64,000 nucleotides of DNA. Source: Oscillospiraceae bacterium (GTDB taxonomy: Bacteria > Bacillota > Clostridia > Oscillospirales > UBA929). Both the position numbers and the translations under genes were made by a program. The first letter of the stretch is position 1. The number at the start of each line of letters is the position of its first letter. Of the stretch, positions 16,352 through 27,174 are shown piece after piece. The stretch spans positions 64,001 to 128,000 of the forward strand of contig WRIZ01000002.1 of NCBI GenBank assembly GCA_009782475.1. The letters are read 5' to 3'. A model generated the notes under the pieces. The model ran no database searches, was not told the origin of the DNA, and saw only the letters and a program-made list of their open reading frames with translations.

Positions 16352-18358
16352 ATGAAGAGCATGATTTCACCGGGCAACCGGATGTTTTTTGTCCTCCTGA
16401 TCGCGTTTGCAGGGGCGACGATCTATTTTGAACCCTTGCTGGCGGTGGGGGAAAGCCTGCTGATCGTTTTGGCGGCTCTGATCTACCGCCGTCAGGTCGT
16501 CCGGCGGCGGCGCGACATCGTGCGGTATATCGACCACCTGACAAACAACATAGACGCCGCGGGGAAAGACAGTGCCGCTCACTGCCCCATCCCGATGATG
16601 ATCCTGAAAGTAGAAACGGGAGAAATGATTTGGGGGAATGATCCCTTCCTGGCCGCCGCAGGGCTGCGCGAACGCTTTTTCGCCCACCGCTTGAATGAGA
16701 TATTGCCGAATTTTGATTTGAAGTGGCTGGGACGGCCGGGCGGAACAAGCGAAGCTGTTTTACACGGCAAGCACTATGAGGTCTTCGGCAACCTGATCCG
16801 GCAGCCGGGCGGGCGGGTTGGTCGTGAGCTTCTCGCTTCGCTCTATTTTGTTGATATAACCGAACTTGTCGGCTTGCGGCGGGAATATAGATTGTCCCGC
16901 CCGGTTACGGCCATCCTTCTGCTGGATAACTACGACGAATTGATGAAAAACCTCTCGGAATCGCAAAAATCCGCTTTGCTTGCCGCCGCGGATGATAAAA
17001 TCACAGCGTGGGCGGCTCCGTCCGGCGGCCTTTTGCGCAAGTATGACCGGGATAAATACTTTTTTATGATCGAAGAACGGGAAATGGCCAAACTGATCGA
17101 AAACCGTTTCACCGTTTTGGACGATATGCGAACCATCACCGGGCCTTCGGGATTGCAAATCACCCTTTCGCTCGGGTTCGGGCGGGACGCCGAATCGTTT
17201 ACCGAGAGTTTTTCCTTTGCCCAGCTGGCCATTGATATGGCGTTGTCGCGCGGCGGGGATCAGGCGGTCGTCAAAAACCGGGTCACCTTTGAGTTTTTCG
17301 GCGGGCGGAGCAAAGAAGTGGAAAAACGCACCAAAGTCAAGAGCCGGGTCATCGCAACCAGCCTCTCCCGCATCATCGCCGACAGTTCGCTGGTCTTTGT
17401 GATGGGTCATTCCTTTTCCGACATTGATTCATTGGGTTCGGCCACCGGGATCGTTTGCATCGCGCGCAAATGCGGCAAAAAAGCCTATATTGTGGTCAAC
17501 GAACAGAAAACAATGGCTTCGGCGTTGCTGAGCAGATTGCGCGAACAGGAGCAGTATCAGGGGTTATTCATCGACGCGCAAACGGCGTTGCTGCATTCCG
17601 ATAACAAATCCCTTCTCGTCGTCGTTGACTGCAATCGGCCGGAGATCGTTGAATCGCGCGAGTTTCTGCAATCCATGCCGCGTATCGCCGTGATAGACCA
17701 TCACCGCCGCGCCGCCAGTTACATCGACAACGCCATATTGGTCATGCACGAACCGTACGCTTCCTCGGCCTCCGAATTGGTTTGTGAACTAACCCAATAC
17801 CTCTGCCAGCCGGGCGACCTGCTGCGCTGCGAAGCCGAAGCCATGATGGCCGGCATTGTGTTGGATACCAAAGGGTTCACCATGCACACCGGGATGCGCA
17901 CCTTTGAAGCGGCCGCCTTTTTACGCGGAGCCGGAGCCGACCCGGTTGAGATCAAACGGCTCTTTCAAAGCGATATGCAGTCGTCGATGGAACGCTATGA
18001 GATCATCACCAACGCCCGCATCGTTCGCGCCAACATCGCCGTCGCGGCTGTGGATAGGGAAGCCGACCGCACGGTCGCCGCGCAGGCGGCCGACGAGATG
18101 CTGAGCATCATCGGTATCGACGCGTCGTTCGTGTTGTTCCGTTCCAAAACAGGGGCGGATATATCCGGGCGCAGTTTGGATAAAATCAATGTGCAGATGA
18201 TCCTCGAGAAACTGGGCGGCGGCGGGCATCAAACCATCGCCGGGGCGCAAATGAAGGGGATGACCGTCCCGCAGGCACTGGACGCGCTGGTGCAGTCGAT
18301 CAATCAGTATTGTGATGAGAATGGGGTAAAGGCCAATGAAAGTGATCTTACAAACTGA
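16352..18358 (+). CDS. gdpP: Cyclic-di-AMP phosphodiesterase, GdpP family
   Basis: 668 residues, the standard length. Two membrane segments lie at residues 10-48 ([30 protein letters not shown]). A PAS-like domain follows, then a degenerate GGDEF domain without the GGDEF motif ([15 protein letters not shown] region), then the DHH/DHHA1 phosphodiesterase with [29 protein letters not shown] and the C-terminal [12 protein letters not shown]. Catalytic His and Asp residues are intact. It hydrolyses c-di-AMP to pApA and so affects osmotic balance and cell-wall stress. It ends inside rplI (23-base overlap), the gdpP-rplI-dnaB order typical of Firmicutes. Confidence 0.95.
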   Translation: MKSMISPGNRMFFVLLIAFAGATIYFEPLLAVGESLLIVLAALIYRRQVVRRRRDIVRYIDHLTNNIDAAGKDSAAHCPIPMMILKVETGEMIWGNDPFLAAAGLRERFFAHRLNEILPNFDLKWLGRPGGTSEAVLHGKHYEVFGNLIRQPGGRVGRELLASLYFVDITELVGLRREYRLSRPVTAILLLDNYDELMKNLSESQKSALLAAADDKITAWAAPSGGLLRKYDRDKYFFMIEEREMAKLIENRFTVLDDMRTITGPSGLQITLSLGFGRDAESFTESFSFAQLAIDMALSRGGDQAVVKNRVTFEFFGGRSKEVEKRTKVKSRVIATSLSRIIADSSLVFVMGHSFSDIDSLGSATGIVCIARKCGKKAYIVVNEQKTMASALLSRLREQEQYQGLFIDAQTALLHSDNKSLLVVVDCNRPEIVESREFLQSMPRIAVIDHHRRAASYIDNAILVMHEPYASSASELVCELTQYLCQPGDLLRCEAEAMMAGIVLDTKGFTMHTGMRTFEAAAFLRGAGADPVEIKRLFQSDMQSSMERYEIITNARIVRANIAVAAVDREADRTVAAQAADEMLSIIGIDASFVLFRSKTGADISGRSLDKINVQMILEKLGGGGHQTIAGAQMKGMTVPQALDALVQSINQYCDENGVKANESDLTN

Positions 18359-18785
18359 CGTAAAAGGTCAGGGCAAAAAAGGCGAATTGATCAATGTTTC
18401 CGACGGGTACGCCCGCAATTATCTGTTTCCGCGCAAGCTGGCGGCCGAAGCAACGGCTCCCGCGCTGGCTGAATACGAACGCAGCGAAAAAGCCAAAGCG
18501 GCCAAGCTGGAGAAGGAGAAAGCCGACGCCGCCGAAATGGCGCGCACGCTGAAAGGCGGCGGGGTCACCCTGACCGCCAAAGGCGGGGAAGGCGGCAGGT
18601 TGTTCGGCTCGGTCACCAACACCGAAGTCGCTGAGGCGTTGAACAAACAATTCGGGCTGGACATCGACCGCCGCGACGTGCAGCTGGCCGAAACGATCAA
18701 ACAGCAGGGGACATACACCGCTAAAGTCAAATTAGGCCACGGGATCAGCGCGGAAATCAATGTCACGGTCAAAGCCGAAGGGTGA
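18336..18785 (+). CDS. rplI: 50S ribosomal protein L9
   Basis: 149 residues. The N-terminal rRNA-binding domain has the family signature [20 protein letters not shown]; the long connecting helix ([24 protein letters not shown]) and the C-terminal domain ([40 protein letters not shown]) follow. It binds 23S rRNA at the base of the L1 stalk. The start lies 23 bases before the gdpP stop, implying coupling; GATGAGAATGGGG with AATGGGGT serves as a ribosome site inside gdpP. Confidence 0.98.
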   Translation: MKVILQTDVKGQGKKGELINVSDGYARNYLFPRKLAAEATAPALAEYERSEKAKAAKLEKEKADAAEMARTLKGGGVTLTAKGGEGGRLFGSVTNTEVAEALNKQFGLDIDRRDVQLAETIKQQGTYTAKVKLGHGISAEINVTVKAEG

Positions 18786-18794
18786 GCATAGCCA

Positions 18795-20123
18795 ATGGAT
18801 GAACTGCGGCGGTTACCGCATAATATAGAAGCCGAACAAGCGGTGATCGGTTCGATGCTGCTCGACCCGCGCTGCCTTCCCGACGTGATCGAGCTGCTCG
18901 ACCGGGATGATTTTTACCTGCCCGCCCATCAATCCCTTTTTGACGCTATTTACATCATGTTTTCCCGCAACGAGGCGTTCGACCCGGTTATGCTGATGGG
19001 CAAGATGCGGGAAATGGGGACGTTTGAGGAAAACTCCACCAATGACTATCTCAACCGCCTGCTCGACAACACGCCCACGGCGGCGCATGTGAAGCATTAC
19101 GCCGTTTTGGTGCGCCAGCAGTCTCTTTTGCGCAAACTGGACAACGCCGCCGCGGAGATTTCGCTGCAATCCAGGGAGCCGGGGGCGGCGGCCGACGATG
19201 TTTTGGACAATGCCGAACAGAGCGTTTTCAACATCCGGCAGGGGCGTGAAGTGAAACACCTTCACAACATACCCTCTGTCTTGATGGACGTTTACGCAAA
19301 TATCCGCGAACTATCCGACGCGGGCGGCAAACTGCCCGGCATCTCGTCCGGCATTGCCGGGCTGGACGATCATTTGGGTGGGCTGCTCAACTCCAACCTT
19401 ATATTGGTGGCCTCCCGTCCCGCGATGGGGAAGACGAGTTTCCTGCTCAATATCGGTCTCCACGCGGCGCGCGCCGCCCAAAAGGCCGTTGTCTTCTTTT
19501 CGCTGGAGATGTCGCGGGAGCAGCTGGTCACCCGTTTGCTCTCGGCGCAGTCTAAGGTCAAGGCGCAGAGCCTGCTGACTGGAAACCTAAATAACAAAGA
19601 CTGGGAAGAAGTGGGCAAGGCGTCTCTGGAACTATCACAGCTCCAATACTTTTTCAACGACAACCCCGCCATTTCGGTGGGCGAGATGAAATCCCAGTGC
19701 CGCCGTGTTCAAAATTTGGGGCTGGTCGTGATCGACTACCTTCAATTGATGCAAGGCTCAAAAGACCGGCGTTTTGACAACCGAACCTCCGAGGTCGGCG
19801 ATATTTCGCGGTCGCTCAAAATCATGGCAAAGGAGCTGGGCGTGCCGATCCTGTGCGCCTCACAATTATCCCGCGCCACGGTGCAGCGCAGCGACAAACG
19901 CCCGATGCTCAGCGATTTGCGCGAATCCGGCGCCATCGAGCAGGACGCCGACGCGGTCATGTTCCTCCACCGTGAAAGCTATTACGATGAAAACGCGGGC
20001 GACCCCAACGAAGCCGAACTGATCATCGCCAAAAACCGCCACGGGCGCACGGGAACGGTTGAACTCTACTGGTCTGGCGACATTACGACCTTTACCCAGC
20101 GGGAAAATATATACAATGATTGA
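18795..20123 (+). CDS. dnaB: Replicative DNA helicase DnaB
   Basis: 442 residues. N-terminal primase-interacting domain (LPHNIEAEQAVIGSML, start typical of DnaB), linker, then the RecA-like domain with Walker A ASRPAMGKTSFLLNI, the H1a region FFSLEMSREQL, Walker B VVIDYLQLM and the sensor/arginine-finger segment ILCASQLSRATVQRSDKRP. It forms the ring hexamer unwinding DNA at the fork. Nine bases after rplI, and its last 8 bases overlap tilS. No intein is present. Confidence 0.98.
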   Translation: MDELRRLPHNIEAEQAVIGSMLLDPRCLPDVIELLDRDDFYLPAHQSLFDAIYIMFSRNEAFDPVMLMGKMREMGTFEENSTNDYLNRLLDNTPTAAHVKHYAVLVRQQSLLRKLDNAAAEISLQSREPGAAADDVLDNAEQSVFNIRQGREVKHLHNIPSVLMDVYANIRELSDAGGKLPGISSGIAGLDDHLGGLLNSNLILVASRPAMGKTSFLLNIGLHAARAAQKAVVFFSLEMSREQLVTRLLSAQSKVKAQSLLTGNLNNKDWEEVGKASLELSQLQYFFNDNPAISVGEMKSQCRRVQNLGLVVIDYLQLMQGSKDRRFDNRTSEVGDISRSLKIMAKELGVPILCASQLSRATVQRSDKRPMLSDLRESGAIEQDADAVMFLHRESYYDENAGDPNEAELIIAKNRHGRTGTVELYWSGDITTFTQRENIYND

Positions 20124-21042
20124 TGGGTCTATTTTAGCCGCAGTCTCCGGCGGAGCCGATTCCGTGGCGATGTTGCATATGTTACTAAATTCCCCTCCGG
20201 GGAGGGGTGGCCGCGAAGCGGACGGGGTGGTTCAATGTATGGTAACGGCAGCGCATTATAATCACGGTCTGCGCGATTCGGCGGACGGGGATGAAGACTT
20301 TGTGCGGAGCCTATGCGCGGAGTGGGGCGTGCCGTTTGTCAGCGAACGGGGAGAGGTATCGAAAGGGACGGGAGTTGAAGAAAGGGCGCGGGAGATGCGG
20401 TATGCTTTTTTAGAACGTGTGCGCGCCGAGCGCGGCCTCGGCCGGATCGCAACCGCCCATACCGCCGACGACAACGCCGAAACAGTTCTGCTCAACCTGA
20501 CCCGCGGCTCGGGGCTTCACGGCCTTTGCGGCATCCCGCATGAACGGGGAGCTATCATCCGCCCGCTGCTGCATTTTTCGCGCGCGGAAGTGATACGGTA
20601 CCTCACCGAGCGCAATATTCCGTGGCGCGAAGATGAGAGCAACGCCGACACCGTATACAGGCGTAACTATATCCGCCATACTGTCATTCCCTCGTTGAAA
20701 GAAGTCAATCCATCTCTGACCGACGCTGTGATAAGGCTGACGGCGTCGCTTTCGGAAGACGAGGAGTATTTAACGGAACTGGCGCGGCAAGAGCTCCTCC
20801 CGTCAGCGACGGAGGGAGAAGGGTTTTCCGCCAAACGTCTTACAGAACTTCCCCGCCCCATCGCGGCGCGGGTATGCCGGTTGCTGTATATGAAAGAAAG
20901 CCTCTATCCGCCCGAGCGCGTCCATATAGACGCCATGCTGGACATTGCCAAAGGCGGCAACGGGCGGCGGCGGCATTTGGCGGGAAATCTCACAGTGGAA
21001 AAGCGCAGCGGAAAAATTAACATATTGTTTACAAAAGGATGA
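20116..21042 (+). CDS. tilS: tRNA(Ile)-lysidine synthase
   Basis: 308 residues from the ATG at 20116 (MIDGSILAAVSGGADSVAM); the track start adds 19 residues from within dnaB. The PP-loop SGGADS sits at once after the start, unusually close to the N-terminus. Other landmarks: TAAHYNHGLR, the AHTADDNAETVLLNLTRGSG block, PLLHFSRAEVIRYL and the RNYIRHTVIPSLKEVNP helix region. It makes lysidine at the wobble base of tRNA-Ile2 (CAU). The C-terminal TilS domain is absent or very short. Two palindromic elements interrupt the protein in frame: NSPPGRGGREADGVVQ after the PP-loop helix, and LLPSATEGEG near residue 230. Confidence 0.92.
   Translation: MIDGSILAAVSGGADSVAMLHMLLNSPPGRGGREADGVVQCMVTAAHYNHGLRDSADGDEDFVRSLCAEWGVPFVSERGEVSKGTGVEERAREMRYAFLERVRAERGLGRIATAHTADDNAETVLLNLTRGSGLHGLCGIPHERGAIIRPLLHFSRAEVIRYLTERNIPWREDESNADTVYRRNYIRHTVIPSLKEVNPSLTDAVIRLTASLSEDEEYLTELARQELLPSATEGEGFSAKRLTELPRPIAARVCRLLYMKESLYPPERVHIDAMLDIAKGGNGRRRHLAGNLTVEKRSGKINILFTKG
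20190..20233 (+). repeat. Family B palindromic element inside tilS
   Basis: Two hairpins: CCCCTCCGGGGAGGGG, then CCGCGAAGCGG, then a tail ACGGGGTGG. Same architecture as the two elements in pheT (52489-52537 and 52545-52590). It keeps the tilS frame and encodes a Gly/Arg/Pro-rich loop. Confidence 0.75.
20794..20818. repeat. Imperfect palindrome inside tilS, possible partial family B element
   Basis: CTCCTCCCGTC-AGC-GACGGAGGGAG, an 11-base stem with two mismatches, in a loop-coding segment of tilS. Similar base composition to the family B arms, but too short to assign firmly. Confidence 0.4.
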
Positions 21043-21056
21043 AAGGGGCGTTTGCC

Positions 21057-21599
21057 ATGCACCCGGATGTAGAATCCATTCTGCTTTCCGAAACACAGAT
21101 TCAGGAGCGCGTACGCGAAATGGGGGCGGAAATCTCCCGTGATTATGAGGGAAAGGAACTGCTGTTGATCAGTGTTCTCAAAGGGTCTGTCGTTTTTATG
21201 TCCGACTTGATGCGAGCCGTTTCCTTTCCGGTCAAGCTCGACTTTTTGGCGGTCAGTTCCTATGGGTTAGGAAACAAAACATCGGGCGTTGTGAAAATAC
21301 TGAAGGATTTGGATCAGTCTGTTGAGGGAAAAAATCTCCTGATCGTCGAAGATATCCTTGACAGCGGGATGACTTTAAGTTATATTAAGGATTTGATGGA
21401 AGGGCGGCATCCGGCGTCGGTTGAGATATGCACCCTCCTTGACAAACCGGAACGCCGCGCGCCCGGCGTGGACGTGCGTTGCCGCTACACCGGGTTTACC
21501 ATCCCGGACGCCTTTGTCGTCGGCTACGGGCTGGATTACGCGGAGAAATACAGAAATTTTCCCTATATCGGAGTGCTGTCACCCCGTATGTATGGCTAG
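21057..21599 (+). CDS. hpt: Hypoxanthine phosphoribosyltransferase
   Basis: 180 residues from the ATG at 21057 (MHPDVESILLSE), which matches the usual start of the family and has AAAGGGG eight bases upstream; the track start 21039 overlaps tilS. The PRPP-binding motif VEDILDSGMTLSYI, the flexible-loop region AVSSYGLGNKTSG, and the purine-binding end DAFVVGYGLDYAEKYRNFPYIG are intact. It salvages hypoxanthine and guanine to IMP and GMP with PRPP. The tilS-hpt-ftsH order is the classic Firmicutes arrangement. Confidence 0.96.
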   Translation: MHPDVESILLSETQIQERVREMGAEISRDYEGKELLLISVLKGSVVFMSDLMRAVSFPVKLDFLAVSSYGLGNKTSGVVKILKDLDQSVEGKNLLIVEDILDSGMTLSYIKDLMEGRHPASVEICTLLDKPERRAPGVDVRCRYTGFTIPDAFVVGYGLDYAEKYRNFPYIGVLSPRMYG

Positions 21600-21618
21600 A
21601 TAGGAGAGGATTGGCATT

Positions 21619-23460
<1,842 letters not shown>

Positions 23461-23461
23461 C

Positions 23462-25453
23462 TTGGATATCCAATATCTCAAAGGCATAGGGGAAAAAAGA
23501 GCCCGCTTGTTTCACAAGCTAGGGCTCTTTCGCGTTGAGGACGTAACGGTTTTTTATCCCCGCGCTTATGAGGATCGAACAAAGATCGTCCCCATCCGCG
23601 AGCTGCTGGCAGGGGAAGCGGCTTGCTTTAAGGCAACCGTCGCCTCTCCGGTAACGGGCGCGCATATACGGAAAGGGCTTGACCTTTACAAGACTAAAGT
23701 CTTTGACGAAACAGGAGAGCTGCAACTCACCTTTTTCAACGCGCCGTATGTCAAGCAAGCGTTAAAGCAAGGTGAAACCTATGTATTTTTTGGCAAACAC
23801 GACGGAAACCGTGGAATGATCAACCCGATTTTCGAGAAGGAAGCGGGGGGGACAACGGGACGCATTGTCCCTGTCTACCGCGCCACGGCGGGGTTGTCAC
23901 AGGGAATGCTGCGCAACGCCTCCCGGCAGGTCTTGGAAAAGCTCGAACCCGACGAAACACTGCCGGAAGAGGTCAGGCAGAGATATACACTCTGCACGGC
24001 GCGTTTCGCGCTGGAAAACATCCATTTCCCGCAAACCGAAGAACTCTTGTCCGTCGCGCGGAAACGGCTTGTCTTTGAAGAGCTGCTGCTTTTGCAGCTT
24101 GGGCTGGCTGTGCGGCGCGGAAAGCTGGTCAAAACCCCGGGGCCGCGCTTTGAAAAGGTTGGACTGGAAGAATTCTACGCCGCGCTTCCATTTGAGCCAA
24201 CGGAAGCACAGCTTAGCGCGATAAAGGATATTGTAAATGATTGTATGGCGGAGCCGGGTGCGCGGCGGCCCGCGGCCGCTCGGCTGATTCAAGGTGACGT
24301 GGGCTGCGGAAAGACAGTCGTCGCCGCCGCCGCCGCCTATATCGCTTTCCGTAATGGGTTCCAAACCGCTCTGATGGCGCCGACCGAGATTTTGGCCGAG
24401 CAGCACGCCCGGTCACTGACTACCCTGTTCACCCCGCTGGGTCTGTGCGTCGGTTTATTGACTGGACGGACGAAAAAATCCCTAGACGGGTTGGCGAACG
24501 GGTCTGTTGATTTAGCGATAGGTACACACGCGCTGATCAGTGAAACAGTGACATTTGCGAAATTGGGGCTGGTCATCACCGACGAGCAGCACCGTTTCGG
24601 TGTAGAACAGCGCACAAAGCTCTTTGCAAAAGGTCAAGAACCGCACAGGCTGGTCATGTCGGCCACGCCGATACCGCGCACGCTGGCGCGTATCCTGTAC
24701 GGGGATTTGGACGTGACTGTCATGCGCGGGCTGCCGCCGGGTCGGACGCCTGTGAAAACCTATGTTGTAGACGAAGATTACCGCCCCCGCATCGAGGCGT
24801 TTGTCCGTAAAACAGTGGCGGACGGCGGGCAGGTTTACATCGTCTGCCCGGTGATAGAGGAAAACGAGGAGTTGGGGTTACAGTCGGCCGACGCGTACGC
24901 CGAGCAAATCAAAGCCGATGTTTACCCCGATCTGCGGGTCGGCTTGCTGCACGGAAAGGTCAAGGCAAAAGAACGCGAAGCCGTCATGCGGGCGTTCACG
25001 GCTGGGGAAATCGACATTTTGGTTGCCACAACCGTCATCGAGGTGGGCGTCGATGTGCCGAACGCGTCGCTGATGGTGATCGAAAACGCCGAACGCTTTG
25101 GGTTGAGCCAGCTTCACCAGCTCCGCGGGCGGGTAGGGCGCGGCCAGCGGGAATCGCACTGTGTATTGTTTATGCAAAACGATTCGGCAAAGGAGCGTTT
25201 GGAGGTTTTGCGCAAAGAAAACGACGGCTTTGCCGTCGCGGAAGCCGACCTGCGCCTGCGCGGGCCGGGAGACTTCTTCGGAAGCCGTCAGCACGGCCTG
25301 CCGGAGTTCAAAATTGCCGATTTAAGTAATGATATGGACATCTTGCAGGCTTCGCGGGAAGCCGCCGAGGCTCTGTTTCCGTCATACCACGAACATATCG
25401 CGTTGAAAACGGCGGTCGAAGCTCTATTGCATCGCATTGAGGGCGGGGATTGA
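23462..25453 (+). CDS. recG: ATP-dependent DNA helicase RecG
   Basis: 663 residues from a TTG at 23462 with GCAGGAAGG five bases upstream; the track's 23411 start lies inside ftsH. The wedge domain has YLKGIGEKRARLFHKLGLF, FYPRAYEDR and an OB-fold. Helicase motifs follow: QGDVGCGKTVVAAAAAY, PTEILAEQH, DEQHRFGVEQR, MSATPIPRTLA, TTVIEVGVDVPNAS, QLRGRVGRGQ. It reverses stalled forks and moves Holliday junctions. A hairpin with AAAGAGCCC/GGGCTCTTT arms sits in codons 12-23. The last 30 bases overlap the convergent nucleotidyltransferase gene. Confidence 0.96.
   Translation: MDIQYLKGIGEKRARLFHKLGLFRVEDVTVFYPRAYEDRTKIVPIRELLAGEAACFKATVASPVTGAHIRKGLDLYKTKVFDETGELQLTFFNAPYVKQALKQGETYVFFGKHDGNRGMINPIFEKEAGGTTGRIVPVYRATAGLSQGMLRNASRQVLEKLEPDETLPEEVRQRYTLCTARFALENIHFPQTEELLSVARKRLVFEELLLLQLGLAVRRGKLVKTPGPRFEKVGLEEFYAALPFEPTEAQLSAIKDIVNDCMAEPGARRPAAARLIQGDVGCGKTVVAAAAAYIAFRNGFQTALMAPTEILAEQHARSLTTLFTPLGLCVGLLTGRTKKSLDGLANGSVDLAIGTHALISETVTFAKLGLVITDEQHRFGVEQRTKLFAKGQEPHRLVMSATPIPRTLARILYGDLDVTVMRGLPPGRTPVKTYVVDEDYRPRIEAFVRKTVADGGQVYIVCPVIEENEELGLQSADAYAEQIKADVYPDLRVGLLHGKVKAKEREAVMRAFTAGEIDILVATTVIEVGVDVPNASLMVIENAERFGLSQLHQLRGRVGRGQRESHCVLFMQNDSAKERLEVLRKENDGFAVAEADLRLRGPGDFFGSRQHGLPEFKIADLSNDMDILQASREAAEALFPSYHEHIALKTAVEALLHRIEGGD
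23496..23530 (+). other. Terminator-like hairpin inside the recG start region
   Basis: AAAGAGCCCGCTTGT and ACAAGCTAGGGCTCTTT form a long stem around TTC with a short T-run. It overlaps conserved RecG residues, so it may be only a by-product of coding; an attenuator role is possible. Confidence 0.3.
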
Positions 25454-26092
25454 GTTTCCGTACTCCCGCACGATCCGCTCCGCGCCCTTTCCGGCGCGGA
25501 GCTTTTCAACCTCCCGGTTGATGACTGTTTTTGTTAAGTACCGCAGTGTATCGGCGTGTTTGATCAGCGCGGCGCGGGTTTCGTCCTCAATGGTGAAATC
25601 CAGCACCGACGCGAAACGCAGGGCGCGTAAAATGCGCAGCGCGTCTTCAAAAAAACGTCTGTCCGGGTCGCCGACGGTGCGGATACGTTTGGCCTGCAAG
25701 TCGTCCCGGCCGCCGAAAAGGTCAACGATCGCTCCGCAACTATCCGCCGCCATAGCATTGACGGTAAAATCGCGGCGGGTAAGGTCTGTGGCTAAATCTT
25801 GGACAAACTCCACGCTATCCGGGCGGCGGTGGTCGGAGTAATTGCCTTCCCGGCGGAAGGTCGTCACTTGAATGCCTTGAACGGTGACCGTGCCGTATTT
25901 CAGCCCGGTGGCTTCACTCCCGGGGAACATCTCCAAAACCTCCTCCGGCAGGGCGGGGGAGGCTATGTCCCAGTCGCCGGGGATGATCCCCAGGAGGCTG
26001 TCGCGTATACAACCGCCGACGGCATATGCGTTATGACCGCGCTCGTCAAGCGCGGCCATAACTGTTTTCACATGATCGGGTATTATGAGCAT
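25424..26092 (-). CDS. CCA tRNA nucleotidyltransferase-like protein, truncated after the neck
   Basis: 222 residues when started at 26092 (MLIIPDHVKTVMAALDERG); the track start lies within the upstream gene. The class II nucleotidyltransferase head is intact: AVGGCIRDSLLG, catalytic DWD in GDWDIASPA, RREGNYSDHRRPDSVEF, DLTRRDFTVNAMA and the RFFEDALRILRALRFA neck. Full CCA-adding enzymes of Firmicutes have about 400-450 residues with body and tail, often including an HD domain. This protein ends at EYGNSIPALNAMQ, exactly where the body would start, and its 3' end overlaps recG by 30 bases. It may be a decayed gene, or a head-neck form with partial activity. Confidence 0.82.
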   Translation of the reverse strand: MLIIPDHVKTVMAALDERGHNAYAVGGCIRDSLLGIIPGDWDIASPALPEEVLEMFPGSEATGLKYGTVTVQGIQVTTFRREGNYSDHRRPDSVEFVQDLATDLTRRDFTVNAMAADSCGAIVDLFGGRDDLQAKRIRTVGDPDRRFFEDALRILRALRFASVLDFTIEDETRAALIKHADTLRYLTKTVINREVEKLRAGKGAERIVREYGNSIPALNAMQ

Positions 26093-27174
26093 ATCTCTTG
26101 AAGCCTTTCGATGATCGGCAGTTTTTGTGTGCAGAGCGGTTCGCAGACGCCGCATTGTGTGCAGGCGGCGGCGGTTTCCGGCTTAAGCCCCCAATGCCAG
26201 CTGAGGCGGTTTGCGATGGATTTTTTTTCGCCCGAGAGGATATAGCTGTTATATGCCTCCATCAAACGGGGGAGGGGAAGGTTTGAAGGGCATTGATCGC
26301 AGTATTGACAGCCGGTGCAAAGGGTGTTCAATTCCTCGTTGAGCGACTTGGTCAGCTCATCAAGCCGTTCTTCGGTAACAGGAACAACATTTTCCGCGGC
26401 GGCAACGCATTCGTTCAATTCATCCAAATTCGAGATGCCGGGCAGGGTGACCGAAATCTCCGGGTGACCGATCAGGAATTTTAGCGCGGCGGTGGCGACC
26501 GTTTCGTCGGGGGAGGTTTTGATAAATCCAAACTTTTCGGCGTATTGCGGGATGGTGCCGCCCCCCAAGGGGTTCATCACAACCACGCCGAGGTTTTGTT
26601 CATAACAGGCCTTGACCCCTTCGCGGCGGTACGCGAAGTTCAGAGCGTTGTAACCCAGCGTCACAGCGTCCACCTTGCCGTCCGCGATGATCTCCTTGAT
26701 GGTTTTGCCGTCGGCATGGACTGTGCAGCAGATGTGTTCGATCAGGCCTTCCTCTTTGGCTTTGAGGATGCCGCTCAAATTGCCGTCCTTGCGCGTCATC
26801 TGCCGGTATTCGTCCATGCTCTTGATGTTCCAAAGGTTGTAGAAAGTGATCTTTTCGGTTTGCAGACGCTGCAACGATTGCTCGACCATCTTGCGCGCGC
26901 TGCTGGCTCTGTTGGCGTTCCACAAGCCGCATTTGGTGGAGAGGTATGGTTTATCCTTGCATTGCTCATAAGCGCGCCCGACAATGATCTCGCTTTGGTC
27001 GTCGCAGTAGCCGGGGGCTGTGTCTATGTAGTTGATCCCCATGTCCACGGCTTTTTTGACCAACTCGGCGCAAATGTCCGGGTCTTTTTCGTACTCCTCT
27101 TTGATAAAACGCATGGCACCGAATCCAATCGCGCTCACCGTTTTACCAGTACCGCCAAATTTCTTTTGAATCAA
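26083..27174 (-). CDS. Aldo/keto reductase with C-terminal 4Fe-4S clusters
   Basis: 363 residues. The N-terminal 270 residues form an AKR barrel with the catalytic set visible: Asp and Tyr in YIDTAPGYCDD, Lys in LSTKCG, His in CCTVHADGK. The C-terminus adds a bacterial ferredoxin-like part with CTGCQYCDQCP and CTQCGVCEPLCTQ. This clostridial subgroup is thought to use ferredoxin-type clusters for redox of small aldehydes or ketones; the substrate is unknown. The ATG overlaps the VanW gene stop (ATGA) and the 3' end overlaps the nucleotidyltransferase start by 10 bases, so all three are likely one transcript. Confidence 0.92.
   Translation of the reverse strand: MIQKKFGGTGKTVSAIGFGAMRFIKEEYEKDPDICAELVKKAVDMGINYIDTAPGYCDDQSEIIVGRAYEQCKDKPYLSTKCGLWNANRASSARKMVEQSLQRLQTEKITFYNLWNIKSMDEYRQMTRKDGNLSGILKAKEEGLIEHICCTVHADGKTIKEIIADGKVDAVTLGYNALNFAYRREGVKACYEQNLGVVVMNPLGGGTIPQYAEKFGFIKTSPDETVATAALKFLIGHPEISVTLPGISNLDELNECVAAAENVVPVTEERLDELTKSLNEELNTLCTGCQYCDQCPSNLPLPRLMEAYNSYILSGEKKSIANRLSWHWGLKPETAAACTQCGVCEPLCTQKLPIIERLQEICS

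Noticed and set aside
16352-18358. GdpP as a diguanylate cyclase because of its GGDEF-like fold
   Set aside because: The GGDEF motif is not present in that domain; the DHH catalytic residues define it as a c-di-AMP phosphodiesterase.
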